Of a stretch of 64,000 nucleotides of DNA, positions 44,162-52,760 are shown piece by piece (position 1 is the first letter of the stretch; every line of letters begins with the position of its first letter). Position numbers and translations under genes: made by a program. The DNA is taken from NCBI RefSeq assembly GCF_002777915.1, contig NZ_NJGE01000003.1, forward strand, positions 62,001 to 126,000, in the 5' to 3' direction. Under the pieces are notes generated by a model. It was not told the DNA's origin, made no database searches, and saw only the letters and a list, made by a program, of their open reading frames with translations. This DNA is from Bartonella tribocorum. Its GTDB lineage: Bacteria > Pseudomonadota > Alphaproteobacteria > Rhizobiales > Rhizobiaceae.

Positions 44162-44323
44162 ATGGAAATAAAAATCATTCAAGAAAGCAGAAAAAATGCT
44201 TCTTATGAATCGTTAAATATAAAAGCTTTCATCGTACTGAAAGCTGGTAAAAGTATAGAGACCCTTCGCACCTTGTATTTAAGTCAAAGCTATCCAAGAG
44301 ATTTTAAATTATCCCCTTCATAG
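44162..44323 (+). CDS. Possible small ORF, 53 residues
   Basis: The frame MEIKIIQESRKNASYESLNI and onward, ending RDFKLSPS, has AGAGGATAA directly before its ATG. I know no relative. It is short and isolated between pncA and the DUF475 gene and could be chance or a gene remnant. Confidence 0.3.
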   Translation: MEIKIIQESRKNASYESLNIKAFIVLKAGKSIETLRTLYLSQSYPRDFKLSPS

Positions 44324-44462
44324 AAAGAATCATATCATGGCTTCAACTTTACAACAAGGAGACCAATAAGAAAAACAATAGCATTTTGTTTTGCATGAAA
44401 GCCCTCTTTTATTCAGGATATACGATAAACAAAAGCGTGAGAAAATATAAAGTTTCCATTAC

Positions 44463-45512
44463 TTAAGATGCAACATGTTTATCCAATTGACGACGTTTAA
44501 AACGAATCGAAGAATACAGTGCCATTCCAATAATACAGACTCCCACAAGTCCTGTTAAGACTTCAGGAACCGATATAATCGTTTGCAGATACATAATCAC
44601 GGCAAGAACTAAAATTGCATAAAAAGCACCATGCTCCAAATAACGATAATGCAACAATGTCCCTGACTCAACCAACATAATTGTCATAGAACGAACGTAA
44701 AATGCACCGATACCAAGACCAATTGCAATAATAAAAAGGTTGTGTGAAAAGGCAAAAGCACCAACCACACCATCAAAAGAAAAACTCGCATCAAGAATTT
44801 CTAAATAAAGGAACGCCCCTATTCCCCCTTTAGCCACTGTCGTCAAAGTCTTTTTAGGAGCATCCAGAAGATGACTGACAGCTTCAACAGCTATAAAAGT
44901 CAAAAGCCCATAAAGGGCTGCTAATAAAAAAGTGACTTTATCTTCCGCAACAATCTGCCCTGACACGAATAAGATCAAAATCAAAACAATTGCAATATCA
45001 ATCCCAACAAGTGTTCCAAACTTTTGAGCAGGTCTCTCTATAACCTTAAGCCAATGGACCTCTTTTTCAGAATCAAAAAAATATTTTAAGCCAACCATCA
45101 TAAGGAAAGTTGCTCCAAAAGCGGCAATTCCTATATGCGCATCGGTTAAGATTTCAGCATATCGCTGTGGTTCCCCTATCGCTAATTTAACTGCTGCCAT
45201 TGGATTAATGCCAACAGCAACGACAACCACCAACAACGGAAAAATAATTCGCATTCCAAATACAGCGATCAAAATACCCCATATAAGAAAACGACGGCGC
45301 CATAACGGATCCATTCCACCAAGAACACGTGCATTGATAATAGAATTATCAAAAGATAAAGAAATTTCTAAAATCCCTAAAACACAGCAAATAAAAAAAT
45401 ATTTAAGAAAACCAGTAATGCTTCCCGTTTCAAACCAACCAATAGCCCCTCCTAAAAAGACACCAATAATCGTGAAAAAAAAAGCAAACCCAAAATAGCG
45501 TAATAGGGGCAT
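44463..45512 (-). CDS. DUF475 family membrane protein (TerC-like)
   Basis: A 349-residue polytopic inner-membrane protein with about nine hydrophobic segments. Acidic motifs inside the membrane, EISLSFDNSIINARVL and EILDASFSFDGVVGAFAF, are the paired E...SFDN/SFDG signatures of the DUF475/TerC superfamily. That superfamily is linked to metal ion handling and tellurite resistance in other bacteria. No substrate can be named. I place the start at 45512 (MPLLRYFGF), with GAGGA 6 bases upstream; the frame opens 6 bases earlier. Confidence 0.85.
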   Translation of the reverse strand: MPLLRYFGFAFFFTIIGVFLGGAIGWFETGSITGFLKYFFICCVLGILEISLSFDNSIINARVLGGMDPLWRRRFLIWGILIAVFGMRIIFPLLVVVVAVGINPMAAVKLAIGEPQRYAEILTDAHIGIAAFGATFLMMVGLKYFFDSEKEVHWLKVIERPAQKFGTLVGIDIAIVLILILFVSGQIVAEDKVTFLLAALYGLLTFIAVEAVSHLLDAPKKTLTTVAKGGIGAFLYLEILDASFSFDGVVGAFAFSHNLFIIAIGLGIGAFYVRSMTIMLVESGTLLHYRYLEHGAFYAILVLAVIMYLQTIISVPEVLTGLVGVCIIGMALYSSIRFKRRQLDKHVAS

Positions 45513-45518
45513 GATCAT

Positions 45519-45877
45519 TCCTCAAAGTTTATTTTATAATTCATCTACGGTACACACATAGTGCAAATCAAAAGCTTGTATCTCTTTAAAGTTGCATCCC
45601 TTAATGCAGAAGTGTATAGAATATATATGGCAAAGTTACATGAAAAATTTCTCAAAAAAAGCAAGAGACAAATGCAGTAAACAGAGAATTTTATTTTGAA
45701 ATGAACATTAATCGTTAATATAATAGAGTTGAGAGATTGTTTTTTATCCATTAAAATAAAAAAATAAAGAAAAATTGAACCGATAAATATTGACATTATG
45801 TCATAGAATATTAATACATAGTGTGCTTTTATTATTTAATGATTTATACCATGATGATTTACTGAGGGAGATAATTC
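45519..45877. other. Intergenic region between divergent genes
   Basis: Separates the DUF475 gene (leftward) from the XRE regulator (rightward). It should contain both promoters. The TTGACA/palindrome element at 45790-45803 is the only distinct signal. I see no gene. Confidence 0.55.
45790..45803 (+). promoter_or_regulatory. Candidate -35 box overlapped by a palindrome
   Basis: TTGACA (45790-45795), an exact -35 consensus, overlaps the perfect palindrome TGACAT-T-ATGTCA (45791-45803). A weak -10 (TAATAC, 45812-45817) follows after 16 bases. It lies 75 bases before the XRE gene, so it may be the site where that repressor controls itself. Confidence 0.45.
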
Positions 45878-46417
45878 GTGGCACGTCCTGAAACTGAATC
45901 AAAAACCATATTTGGAAAACGTTTACGTTATGTACGTCTTGCTTTAGGCGATCCATCACGTGAAACCTTAGCTAAGAGTTTTAGCATGACAAAAAATTCC
46001 ATTGCTTTTTATGAGCGTGGAGAAAGAGAGCCTAATCTTAGCGTCTTACAAACATACCGCACGTTGTATGGTGTCAACATTAATTGGCTTTTAACCGGAC
46101 AAGGAAAAATGTTTGATGCCGAATATACAAAAGGTGATTTTGACTGGAATTATTTTATTAAAAAAATTGAGGGACTAGAAGAAACACTCGCCTGTAGTGA
46201 TCGTAATGAAAAACTAAACCAAGAAAAAATTGACAGCTCTTATGAAAAATTGCAGCAATATTTGTCAAGACAAGGTTTATCAAATGGCCTTAACCCTAAG
46301 GCTGCAACCTCTTTGATCGATATGAAAGCCAAAATGGCTAATTCTTATACCCTTAGCTTATTCATTGATTTACTCATTCGAAGCGTATCCCAAAAAGAAG
46401 TTATAGCTAATCAATAA
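45878..46417 (+). CDS. XRE-family phage-type repressor
   Basis: A 179-residue DNA-binding protein with a GTG start, supported by GAGGGAGA upstream. Residues 12-75 form a helix-turn-helix (FGKRLRYVRLALGDPSRETL, AKSFSMTKNSIAFYERGERE and LYGVNINWLLTGQGKMF), as in CI-like phage repressors. The C-terminal half is not the LexA/CI peptidase domain; it is a helical region (LEETLACSDRNEKLNQEKID) of unknown role, so cleavage-based induction is unlikely. It may be a domesticated prophage regulator. The target is unknown; the palindrome at 45791 is a candidate. Confidence 0.75.
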   Translation: MARPETESKTIFGKRLRYVRLALGDPSRETLAKSFSMTKNSIAFYERGEREPNLSVLQTYRTLYGVNINWLLTGQGKMFDAEYTKGDFDWNYFIKKIEGLEETLACSDRNEKLNQEKIDSSYEKLQQYLSRQGLSNGLNPKAATSLIDMKAKMANSYTLSLFIDLLIRSVSQKEVIANQ

Positions 46418-46802
46418 CCGTCTATTTCAAAAGAAAAAACAAGAAATGATTAAGCACCACCAGTATGGAGAGAAGTGTTTTTCTTTTGTCTATGCTGGTG
46501 CGGTTTTGTATGCTCTATAAAATTTACTATTGTAAAAGAAAAATAATTATATTGTAAATGGGCATATAGTGTCATTAAATTAAAAAAATAATTTTATAGT
46601 ATAAAATTCTCATTCACAGCTTATTGACAAGATTTTTTTTCTTGTTAAAAGAATAATAGCTCTCATAGAATTATTTTTTAAAGTCAGAAAATTTAAGGGG
46701 AATATATTGACGACTTCCTATAGAGACATACATTAGTATTCGTAAATGGGTTCGTTGAGTATTTATCCTGAAAGTTATCAGCTATTTTATGAGGTGAGAA
46801 AC
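46418..46802. other. Intergenic region, no gene seen
   Basis: Just after the XRE gene, 46451-46500 can fold (CCAGTAT with ATGCTGG, then GGTTTTG), which may be a weak terminator. A TTGACA near 46622 could serve the DUF1508 gene. Nothing else is recognisable. Confidence 0.4.
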
Positions 46803-46982
46803 ATGTATTTTGAGGTGTTTCAAGGAGTTCACAATCAGTGGTACTGGCGTTTAATCTCAGGAGATGCACAAAAAATTGCTTTTTCTAGTAAAGGATATCC
46901 GACAAAACAAGATATCCTAATGAATATTGAGCAAATCAAAGAAATTACCCACAAAGCTTTTATTAAAGAACTGCAGTCTTAA
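46803..46982 (+). CDS. DUF1508 (YegP-like) small protein
   Basis: A 59-residue protein consisting of one DUF1508 repeat. It reads YFEVFQGVHNQWYWRLISGD and then AFSSKGYPTKQDILMNIEQI, the usual strand-strand-helix order with the conserved WYWRL and GY..K. The family's function is poorly known. YegP of E. coli has two repeats; single-repeat forms are common. I start it at 46803 rather than at the upstream ATG (46746), because GAGGTGAG lies just before it and the domain starts there. Confidence 0.7.
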   Translation: MYFEVFQGVHNQWYWRLISGDAQKIAFSSKGYPTKQDILMNIEQIKEITHKAFIKELQS

Positions 46983-47778
46983 TGTTCTTTATTATTAGGA
47001 TAAAAGTTTAGTTTGTATAATGAGATCTTAATAACGTTTTTGTATTGAGAAAAGGTGACTAATTTTTTCGCAATGCGAGAGTTTTTTTTATATTATTTTT
47101 AACGCGTGCAAATAACAGTTCAATTTTCGCAGGGTATATGTTTTTTTCAAATATAATTGAATTTTGATAACATCTATCAAAATGAAGAGCTTAGTAGAAG
47201 GCAATAAATCTTTCAAGCCTTGTGTCTTTTCATAGAGAAAATGCCTATGAAGAAGAAATAAATCATAAATTAGGAATGTGATTGCTTTCCTAGATATCGA
47301 TATCTCTACGTTCATCTTCCTATTCTGTATCGGATCATCATAACTGACTTATCCCCTTCGTCTTCATAAAAAATAAATATCTCTTTTTTCTATTATCATG
47401 CAATTTTCTATGCCTATTCCTTGAAACGATTGCAACATGATACCTACAAAAAGAACGCGCAAAATTGTTTTCTACAGTTATAAATCACCACAACAACTTC
47501 TAAATCGTACAGGTACGCTTTTTAATACCCTAGCATAGCTATAAACGGAAGACATTATCATAAATTTTATTTTGCCACAAATGATGACCTTTCTATCAAC
47601 TTTAACGATTTTATAAATTATAGATCAGAGTGAACTTGAATATTCTCTTCCGATACAACCTTTCCACAAGCACCGTAATGGACTTTATGAAAGTCATGTC
47701 TCTCTCATTATTTGCCAATCTTTCTAACACATCTCCAATTCCTTTAATGCATAAATTCGATGCAAAATATGAATACAG
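46983..47778. other. 0.8 kb without a convincing gene
   Basis: AT-rich with stops in all frames. Two frames of 60-75 codons (47088-47315 minus and 47630-47815 plus) have no binding site and no protein-like pattern. Probably decayed DNA. Confidence 0.5.
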
Positions 47779-48090
47779 TCACTCTTTATCATCTTCAAAT
47801 TTAAGACCTTTTTGATATTTTTTTTCGTTTTCTTCATATTGCTTAATTCGTTTTTTCAGTTTTTCAATTGTTTTATCGCGTCTTTTAATCACCATATTTT
47901 GCTCTCTAAGAGCTCTATCCCGTTCTTCAGTCATCTTCATAGAATCCCTTAAAAACTCATGCTTTATCCTTCTAGCGTCCTCTTTTAGAGCTTTAATTTG
48001 ACTGCGATAATATGAAGAAAACCGAAATATAACCCCGCTGAACAACAAAACAACAATCATTACTCCCAATAAAATTTCGTTAACATTCAT
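47779..48090 (-). CDS. Small membrane-anchored coiled-coil protein
   Basis: A 103-residue protein that I do not recognise. One N-terminal transmembrane segment (about 6-24, ILLGVMIVVLLFSGVIF) is followed by a highly charged continuous helix (about 28-100, QIKALKEDARRIKHEFLRDS onward) with heptad-like spacing. The topology resembles phage Rz/holin-side or septal-type proteins, but nothing specific matches. The start has an ideal ribosome binding site (AAGGAGATC), so the gene is real. It lies downstream of the minus-strand gene at 48266. Confidence 0.65.
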   Translation of the reverse strand: MNVNEILLGVMIVVLLFSGVIFRFSSYYRSQIKALKEDARRIKHEFLRDSMKMTEERDRALREQNMVIKRRDKTIEKLKKRIKQYEENEKKYQKGLKFEDDKE

Positions 48091-48265
48091 TTTGATCTCC
48101 TTTGATTGCCGCTCAAGTGATCATCTTAAGCAATTTATTTTGATTCATCTTCCATCAAAAAAGAAGGCAATAAACTCCATATTCCAAGTGCGAATAATCG
48201 CCCTCAGCATTCATATTTTCTCCATTAAAACATTGATAAATGACGCAAAAACACTCTGAAAGCGG

Positions 48266-48715
48266 CTAAGCCCACACGCTCACACCAATTATTTGCAACA
48301 TATTTATTGATCCAAAGTATAAAAAATAAGAAACTTCCAACAAAACGAACAACGGGATAAAACCAATACACGCCTTCCCCAAAAAATTCCTCTCTTCCCC
48401 TTTTACGCCATGTGGAATAGAGCTGTATATGGGAATTTTTTCATTATTATAAAAATCTTCAGTGCCCCAAAACACAACTTTTCTGTAAAATTTTGCCTTC
48501 CTACAAATTTTTGCATCACCACCAACCAAAGCATTATTATAAAAACGAGCCTTTCTATAATCACGAGTACTCCTATAAACTTCAATATATTGAGCATTCA
48601 AAGTTTGATCAAAAACGACTACATTAGTGTAAACACAGACTTTATTACAAACAGTCGTATCATCAAAAACACTGCCATCCTCATAGAAACATTTGTCGCG
48701 TGTATCCCATTCCAT
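48266..48715 (-). CDS. Hypothetical protein: beta-repeat domain plus C-terminal membrane segment
   Basis: A 149-residue protein of unknown function. The N-terminal two thirds show short repeating strands with a rough five-to-eight residue period (SVFDDTTVCNKVCVYTNVVV, then RKARFYNNALVGGDAKICRK, AKFYRKVVFWG). This resembles the left-handed beta-helix repeats found in some phage-associated hypothetical proteins. The last 40 residues are hydrophobic (IGFIPLFVLLEVSYFLYFGS) and probably span the membrane. I start it at 48715, where AAGGTGG precedes the ATG. It may share a transcript with the coiled-coil gene 175 bases downstream. Confidence 0.6.
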   Translation of the reverse strand: MEWDTRDKCFYEDGSVFDDTTVCNKVCVYTNVVVFDQTLNAQYIEVYRSTRDYRKARFYNNALVGGDAKICRKAKFYRKVVFWGTEDFYNNEKIPIYSSIPHGVKGEERNFLGKACIGFIPLFVLLEVSYFLYFGSINMLQIIGVSVWA

Positions 48716-48718
48716 CAA

Positions 48719-49240
48719 ACGACCACCTTCATGCCCTAAATTATTTTTATGTTCTATAAAAACACCAAAATCACTTTATTTACAAAATTTTTCAACGCAC
48801 ACATACGACATACCATCTGATAGTGACCTAATTTATTACAATAAAAGAGAAATGCGTATTTTTAACCTATGAATTTATGTTTTTTTCTCCAACCACGATC
48901 TTGTCTTTTAAGGCTGTAAAGCTTCGTTATATGCTCACATACCAACTTAACGCAGAATTTTTTACAAATGCTGATGTTGGGGTATATCTTGATTTATAAT
49001 GCTGCTACGTATACTATCACAGTGAAATCTCACGAACACACGCATGCGTATCACCGTTTTCGGTATACGCACTGATTTCTTCACAACCGTGGAACTAAGG
49101 AACCATTTTTATTGATTTGAATCTAAAAGTGTATGGGGACATTTTGTTATTAGTTAAAAACAACTCTATATGCCTCATTAGCGAAGAGCTACGCATGGAT
49201 ATTTTCACGCTCCTTGTGTCATATATTCTGGATTCGCGAT
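48719..49240. other. 0.5 kb without a gene; one hairpin
   Basis: I see no gene. An imperfect hairpin at 49046-49070 (GCGTAT then ACCG, TTTT loop, CGGT then ATACGC, one bulged base) is the only structure. The right end leads into the operator of the repressor gene. Confidence 0.45.
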
Positions 49241-49249
49241 GCAATATTA

Positions 49250-49261
49250 ACGCTATAGCGT
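49250..49261 (+). promoter_or_regulatory. Operator-like palindrome, site 1
   Basis: ACGCT-AT-AGCGT is a perfect 12-base palindrome 20 bases before the small repressor start (49282). The context GCAATATTAACGCTATAGCG (49241-49260) recurs in nearly the same form at 49724-49743, so the pair is unlikely to be chance. Confidence 0.65.
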
Positions 49262-49281
49262 AAATGTGTAAAGGTCTAAAA

Positions 49282-49596
49282 ATGACAAAGACTGAAAAAG
49301 ATTGGTTCCAACGCTTAATTGAATTGATAAAAAGTGACGGACGGACGATGATCGAAATAAGCAGAGCAGCAGGCTGTGGACAAAACTATGTCCAACAAAT
49401 GATCAAAGGGGGAAAGAGACCTTCAGTCGATAAACTTATGGCTATTCTAAACACACTCGGAAATGCGAGCGCCATATATGTCATAACTGGCTTCAACATC
49501 TCCGATGAAGACTTAAAACTTATAGCTTTGATTTCGTCTGGAGATAAAAAGAAGATTGAAGCTTTAAATGTTCTGTTGAATGAGAAGCAGTTGTAG
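49282..49596 (+). CDS. Small phage-type HTH repressor
   Basis: A 104-residue DNA-binding protein. A helix-turn-helix spans about 20-55 (GRTMIEISRAAGCGQNYVQQ, then MIKGGKRPSVDKLMAILNTL), as in short lambdoid-type repressors. The C-terminal part (DEDLKLIALISSGDKKKIEA) is helical and may dimerise. I start it at 49282 (MTKTEKDWF), where AAAGGTC lies upstream; the frame opens at 49264. Its 3' end overlaps by 77 bases a minus-strand ORF at 49520-49702. A palindrome shared by both genes suggests that it regulates both. Confidence 0.75.
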   Translation: MTKTEKDWFQRLIELIKSDGRTMIEISRAAGCGQNYVQQMIKGGKRPSVDKLMAILNTLGNASAIYVITGFNISDEDLKLIALISSGDKKKIEALNVLLNEKQL

Positions 49597-49702
49597 AATT
49601 TTCTACTCTATCCAATATCGCTTGCTTTTGAGACGTCGATAAAGACTCCCATTTTACAATAATATCCGATAAAGCCGCCTCAAATTTTTCATCATTCTTC
49701 AT
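49520..49702 (-). CDS. Small hypothetical protein convergent with the repressor
   Basis: A 60-residue ORF of unknown function that reads MKNDEKFEAALSDIIVKWES and then LSTSQKQAILDRVENSTTAS, a helical, acidic-to-neutral pattern in its first half. A good binding site (ACGGAG, 6 bases before the ATG) and the operator-like site at 49731 support expression. The second half is encoded antisense to the end of the repressor gene and looks less protein-like. It could be the partner of a small two-gene module. Real but unproven. Confidence 0.5.
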   Translation of the reverse strand: MKNDEKFEAALSDIIVKWESLSTSQKQAILDRVENSTTASHSTEHLKLQSSFYLQTKSKL

Positions 49703-49730
49703 AGTCACACTCCGTATTGTCAAGCAATAT

Positions 49731-49744
49731 AACGCTAAAGCGTT
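49731..49744 (-). promoter_or_regulatory. Operator-like palindrome, site 2
   Basis: AACGCT-AA-AGCGTT is a perfect palindrome about 29 bases upstream of the small minus-strand ORF start (49702). It has the same ACGCT-N2-AGCGT core as site 1. On the minus strand a TATATT box (49730 to 49725) follows directly, so a bound repressor would block that promoter. Confidence 0.6.
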
Positions 49745-51293
49745 TAAACATATCTCATACCTTAGAAAAAAATATTTGCAATAGGCAGTATGGAAGCAAT
49801 TGTGTACAAACTTATTTTATAAAATCAGATAAAATTCTATGCGTTATGTACCATGATGAAACAAAGAACATCGCTCGATCCAGACCTTCTTATGAAAATT
49901 GGTATGATCTTATCAACAACGCGAACAATGTTACGCAAATCTTGTGATTCGAACCAAGAATAAATTAATGTGAAAATATCCTTGGAGATATTTTTAAACT
50001 CTTTATAAAAGAACACGAAAAAGCTTCTTTCAAAAGAAAACCATATCACAATTTTATTCTACCTAGCGCCACCTATGTTTTTTCAACAATATTGCAAAGC
50101 AAGAATATAACAATGTTGTAGGAATAAGTTCTTATAAACAGCCGCAGGGGGCGCCCTAAAAAACCTGTAACGCATTTACAAGGCAACCTTACCTCTGAAA
50201 ACACTCTTTAAATACTGATTCTCTATCATGAATAAGAAGGGCAATATTAAAAAATAAAATGAATCATCACCCACGATCTCCGTACGTAAATTGTATATAA
50301 ATTTACAAAAGGGAAGAAATTTCTTTCATACACATGAAGAATAATAATCTTTGAGAGGAAGCCTAATTTTTCAACAAAAAATTACTTCCCTTACCAGTCA
50401 TTTTGCAGAAAATGAAAAAACTCTTTTCACAATCAATACGAAAAAGAGCCGAGTTTAACGAAATACTGCCAATGCCTTATGGAGAGTAAAATCAAAAAAA
50501 GCCTTGTGACTTCAATAACAATTTGAATGACATAAAAATATAATTTGCGCATTATGCAGAAAAAGCACAGTGGTAAAAAACAGCATTTTAATGAATTTTC
50601 CAATCCGCAGAAAATATTCCTTACAGAATAATAAAATACCTATCACAATAAAATTTGGATAGAACAAGGCACCCACAACAATCAGTCAATTTGTATCTCA
50701 AAGAACGATTGATCAAATTCTTTTTAGAAAACACCCTACCGCTCCTCTAACAACAATTTTCAAAAATTAGAAAAAACTTTTTTCATGAGAAAAAATATCA
50801 ACAACTATTACCATGATTACTCCTATAATTCCTGTGAAAGCCTATAGATTATATCCTTTCATATGCAATCTTTATTATGATGATGTTATTCGAACATCTC
50901 AAAAACATAAAGATCATTCAAAGAAAGCGGATTTACACGCATCGTTTTTTAGGACATTTGTTATGAACAAGCATAAATAAATCCATCTCATAAAGAGGTT
51001 AACTTTCTGCTTTATGAAGCAGTATCACACAAAAAAAAATGAAAAACAGCCTATGAATTAAAAACGTAAACCGCAATACATATCAAATGATATCCAGATA
51101 CTGAAAATGTTGCAAATGAAAGCATTTCTTTGATGAGACCAGAAAGCATATTATTGCTTGATATATTAAAATGACTGATAGAAAAACATTTTAACAAAAA
51201 AGAACAAACAGAGAAATAAACCAAAAGAACAAAGGACGTAGAATCTTCAAAATTCTACTAAGCTATTCATTTCCTTATTGGACAATTCCCTAC
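49745..51293. other. 1.55 kb without a convincing gene
   Basis: AT-rich DNA with frequent stops. A frame at 49717-49947 (plus) begins only with TTG and has no binding site. A short GC-rich patch at 50143-50160 (CCGCAGGGGGCGCCC) stands out but matches nothing I know. A 7-bp hairpin (GTAGAAT/ATTCTAC, 51238-51258) lies downstream of the tRNA and may help end its transcript. Confidence 0.5.
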
Positions 51294-51370
51294 TGGTGGG
51301 CCCGGAGGGACTCGAACCCCCAACCAAGCGGTTATGAGCCGCTGGCTCTAACCAATTGAGCTACAGGCCC
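51294..51370 (-). tRNA. tRNA with CAU anticodon, probably tRNA-Ile2
   Basis: A complete 77-base cloverleaf with encoded CCA. The acceptor stem is GGGCCTG/CGGGCCC, the anticodon arm AGCGG-CTCATAA-CCGCT (anticodon CAU) and the T arm GGGGG-TTCGAGT-CCCTC-like. CAU occurs in initiator Met, elongator Met and the Ile2 tRNA whose C34 is changed to lysidine by TilS. C4-G69 and C5-G68 in the acceptor stem are features that E. coli TilS recognises, and the CGCTTGGT after the anticodon resembles E. coli ileX. I therefore favour Ile2 over elongator Met. Confidence 0.85.
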
Positions 51371-51537
51371 CACATAGGTGGTCTTTCTCTAAACTAAAAT
51401 GCTCTATGATACAAGAGCTGACAAAGATTATAACCATCTTTTTCTCTTTTCTATTGGTTTTTTTTCTAATGCCCTAATTTCTTTACAAGAACTCTCAAAA
51501 ATGAGAGAGTAATAATGAGAAATGTAAAGGAATAAAT

Positions 51538-52269
51538 ATGATAGAAAAGAAAATTCAACCACTGAAGAATTCTTTGGCTAAAATAGCGATATTAATATTC
51601 GCACTCTTAGCCGCTTCATGGACTGTCGTACATGCTTATGCTGAAGAAAATAAAAGAGATGCAACGATTACAGTGACTGCAGTCGGAGAAAGTCAAGCTG
51701 CACCGGATATGGCAATTATTAATCTCGCCGTTGTTACGGAGGACAAAACAGCTCAAAAAGCATTAGCTTCCAATAATAAATCCATGAACGATATTGTAAA
51801 TGCCTTTAAAAGCAATGGCATCCAAGCAAATGATTTACAAACATCAGGCTTATCTATTTATCAGTCGTCCCACGAAAAAAAGAATAATGAAAAACTCTAT
51901 CACGTTTCAAATTCTTTAACTGTACGTATTCGTGATCTTAGCAACGCTGGTAAAATCTTTGATCAAGCGATGGCGCTGGGAATTAATTCAGTAAATGGCA
52001 TTACTTTTACCAACGCAGATACGAAGCCATTTTATCAAGAAGCACGTAAAAAGGCTATTACTGAAGCCATTGAAAAGGCGCAAACAATAGCACAAGCGGC
52101 TGATTTAAAATTAGGAAAAATTATTGAAATCAATGAAAAAGATGATTACTACCGCCCAACACCGCGCCTCATGAGTAGAGCGGCAGATGCAAGCTACGCA
52201 GATACAAATTTTGCAGGGGGTGAATTAAATTATAATGTGAGTGTCACTGTCGTCTTTGCGATCGATTAA
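51538..52269 (+). CDS. SIMPL-domain (DUF541) exported protein
   Basis: A 243-residue protein with an N-terminal signal peptide (about 1-36, IAILIFALLAASWTVVHAYA, likely cut after AYA). The SIMPL/DUF541 domain follows: ITVTAVGESQAAPDMAIINL, then AQKALASNNKSMNDIVNAFK, GIQANDLQTSGLSIYQ, LTVRIRDLSNAGKIFDQAMA and ARKKAITEAIEKAQTIAQAA. Family members lie in the periplasm or outer membrane (BP26 of Brucella is the best-known relative) and form ring-like channels of unclear role. The length fits. The start has AAAGGAATAAA upstream, and a strong hairpin (52292-52334) ends the gene. Confidence 0.9.
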   Translation: MIEKKIQPLKNSLAKIAILIFALLAASWTVVHAYAEENKRDATITVTAVGESQAAPDMAIINLAVVTEDKTAQKALASNNKSMNDIVNAFKSNGIQANDLQTSGLSIYQSSHEKKNNEKLYHVSNSLTVRIRDLSNAGKIFDQAMALGINSVNGITFTNADTKPFYQEARKKAITEAIEKAQTIAQAADLKLGKIIEINEKDDYYRPTPRLMSRAADASYADTNFAGGELNYNVSVTVVFAID

Positions 52270-52291
52270 ATCACCAACCATTGTATGAAAT

Positions 52292-52334
52292 ACTCATATT
52301 ACTGGCCTTCACATAGAAGGCCAGTAATATGAGT
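52292..52334. terminator. 18-bp perfect inverted repeat, bidirectional terminator candidate
   Basis: Arms of 18 bases (ACTCATATTACTGGCCTT and its complement) around a CACATAG loop lie between two convergent genes. The repeat also encodes the last 12 codons of the YcgN-type protein, so it serves as coding sequence and hairpin. There is no T run. Confidence 0.7.
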
Positions 52335-52760
52335 GAGGTAATCTTCTTCAGATGATAATTCGTTTTCGTAGATTTCTATGTATCCACGTGCAGAAACGTG
52401 TGCTTTATGGACCATCTGGCGATCTCCTGACACCAGTGGATGCCACCATGGAAGATCTTTTCCTTCATAAATTAATTTATAGGCACAACTTTCTGGAAGC
52501 CAACGCGCCGTTTTAACGGTTGTAATGTCTAACGATATACAATCTGGTACCATTGATTTACGATGAACATAGTCTCGACACTGGCAAGTTTCCCCATCTA
52601 AAAGACGACAAGCAATACTGGTCGCATACAGATCACCCGTATCATCATCCTCAACTTTGTGGAGACAACAACGACCACAGCCATCACAAAGACTCTCCCA
52701 CTCAGAAAAGGAAAGCTCTTCTAATTTTTTTACTTTCCAAAAAGGAAGTTTTCCACTCAT
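52299..52760 (-). CDS. YcgN-type cysteine-cluster protein (UPF0260)
   Basis: A 153-residue cytosolic protein. The conserved cysteine pattern is CDGCGRCCLHKVED, later IACRLLDGETCQCRDY and VPDC, followed by RWLPESCAYKLIYEGKDLPW. This is the UPF0260/YcgN family of CxxCxxCC proteins, thought to bind a metal or iron-sulphur group; the function is not established. I start it at MSGKLPFWK (52760), which fits the family; a GTG at 52772 is possible. Its last codons form one arm of the 18-bp inverted repeat. Confidence 0.85.
   Translation of the reverse strand: MSGKLPFWKVKKLEELSFSEWESLCDGCGRCCLHKVEDDDTGDLYATSIACRLLDGETCQCRDYVHRKSMVPDCISLDITTVKTARWLPESCAYKLIYEGKDLPWWHPLVSGDRQMVHKAHVSARGYIEIYENELSSEEDYLTHITGLLCEGQ

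Noticed and set aside
47088-47315. 75-residue minus-strand ORF
   Set aside because: No binding site; the composition is that of random AT-rich DNA.
49717-49947. 76-residue plus-strand ORF right after operator site 2
   Set aside because: The only upstream start is TTG without a binding site, and the operator lies inside the frame. It is kept only as a remote possibility.
36785-51293. CRISPR array, insertion sequence or complete prophage in the gene-poor region
   Set aside because: I saw no regularly spaced repeats, transposase, integrase or phage structural genes; only isolated regulators and small orphans are present.
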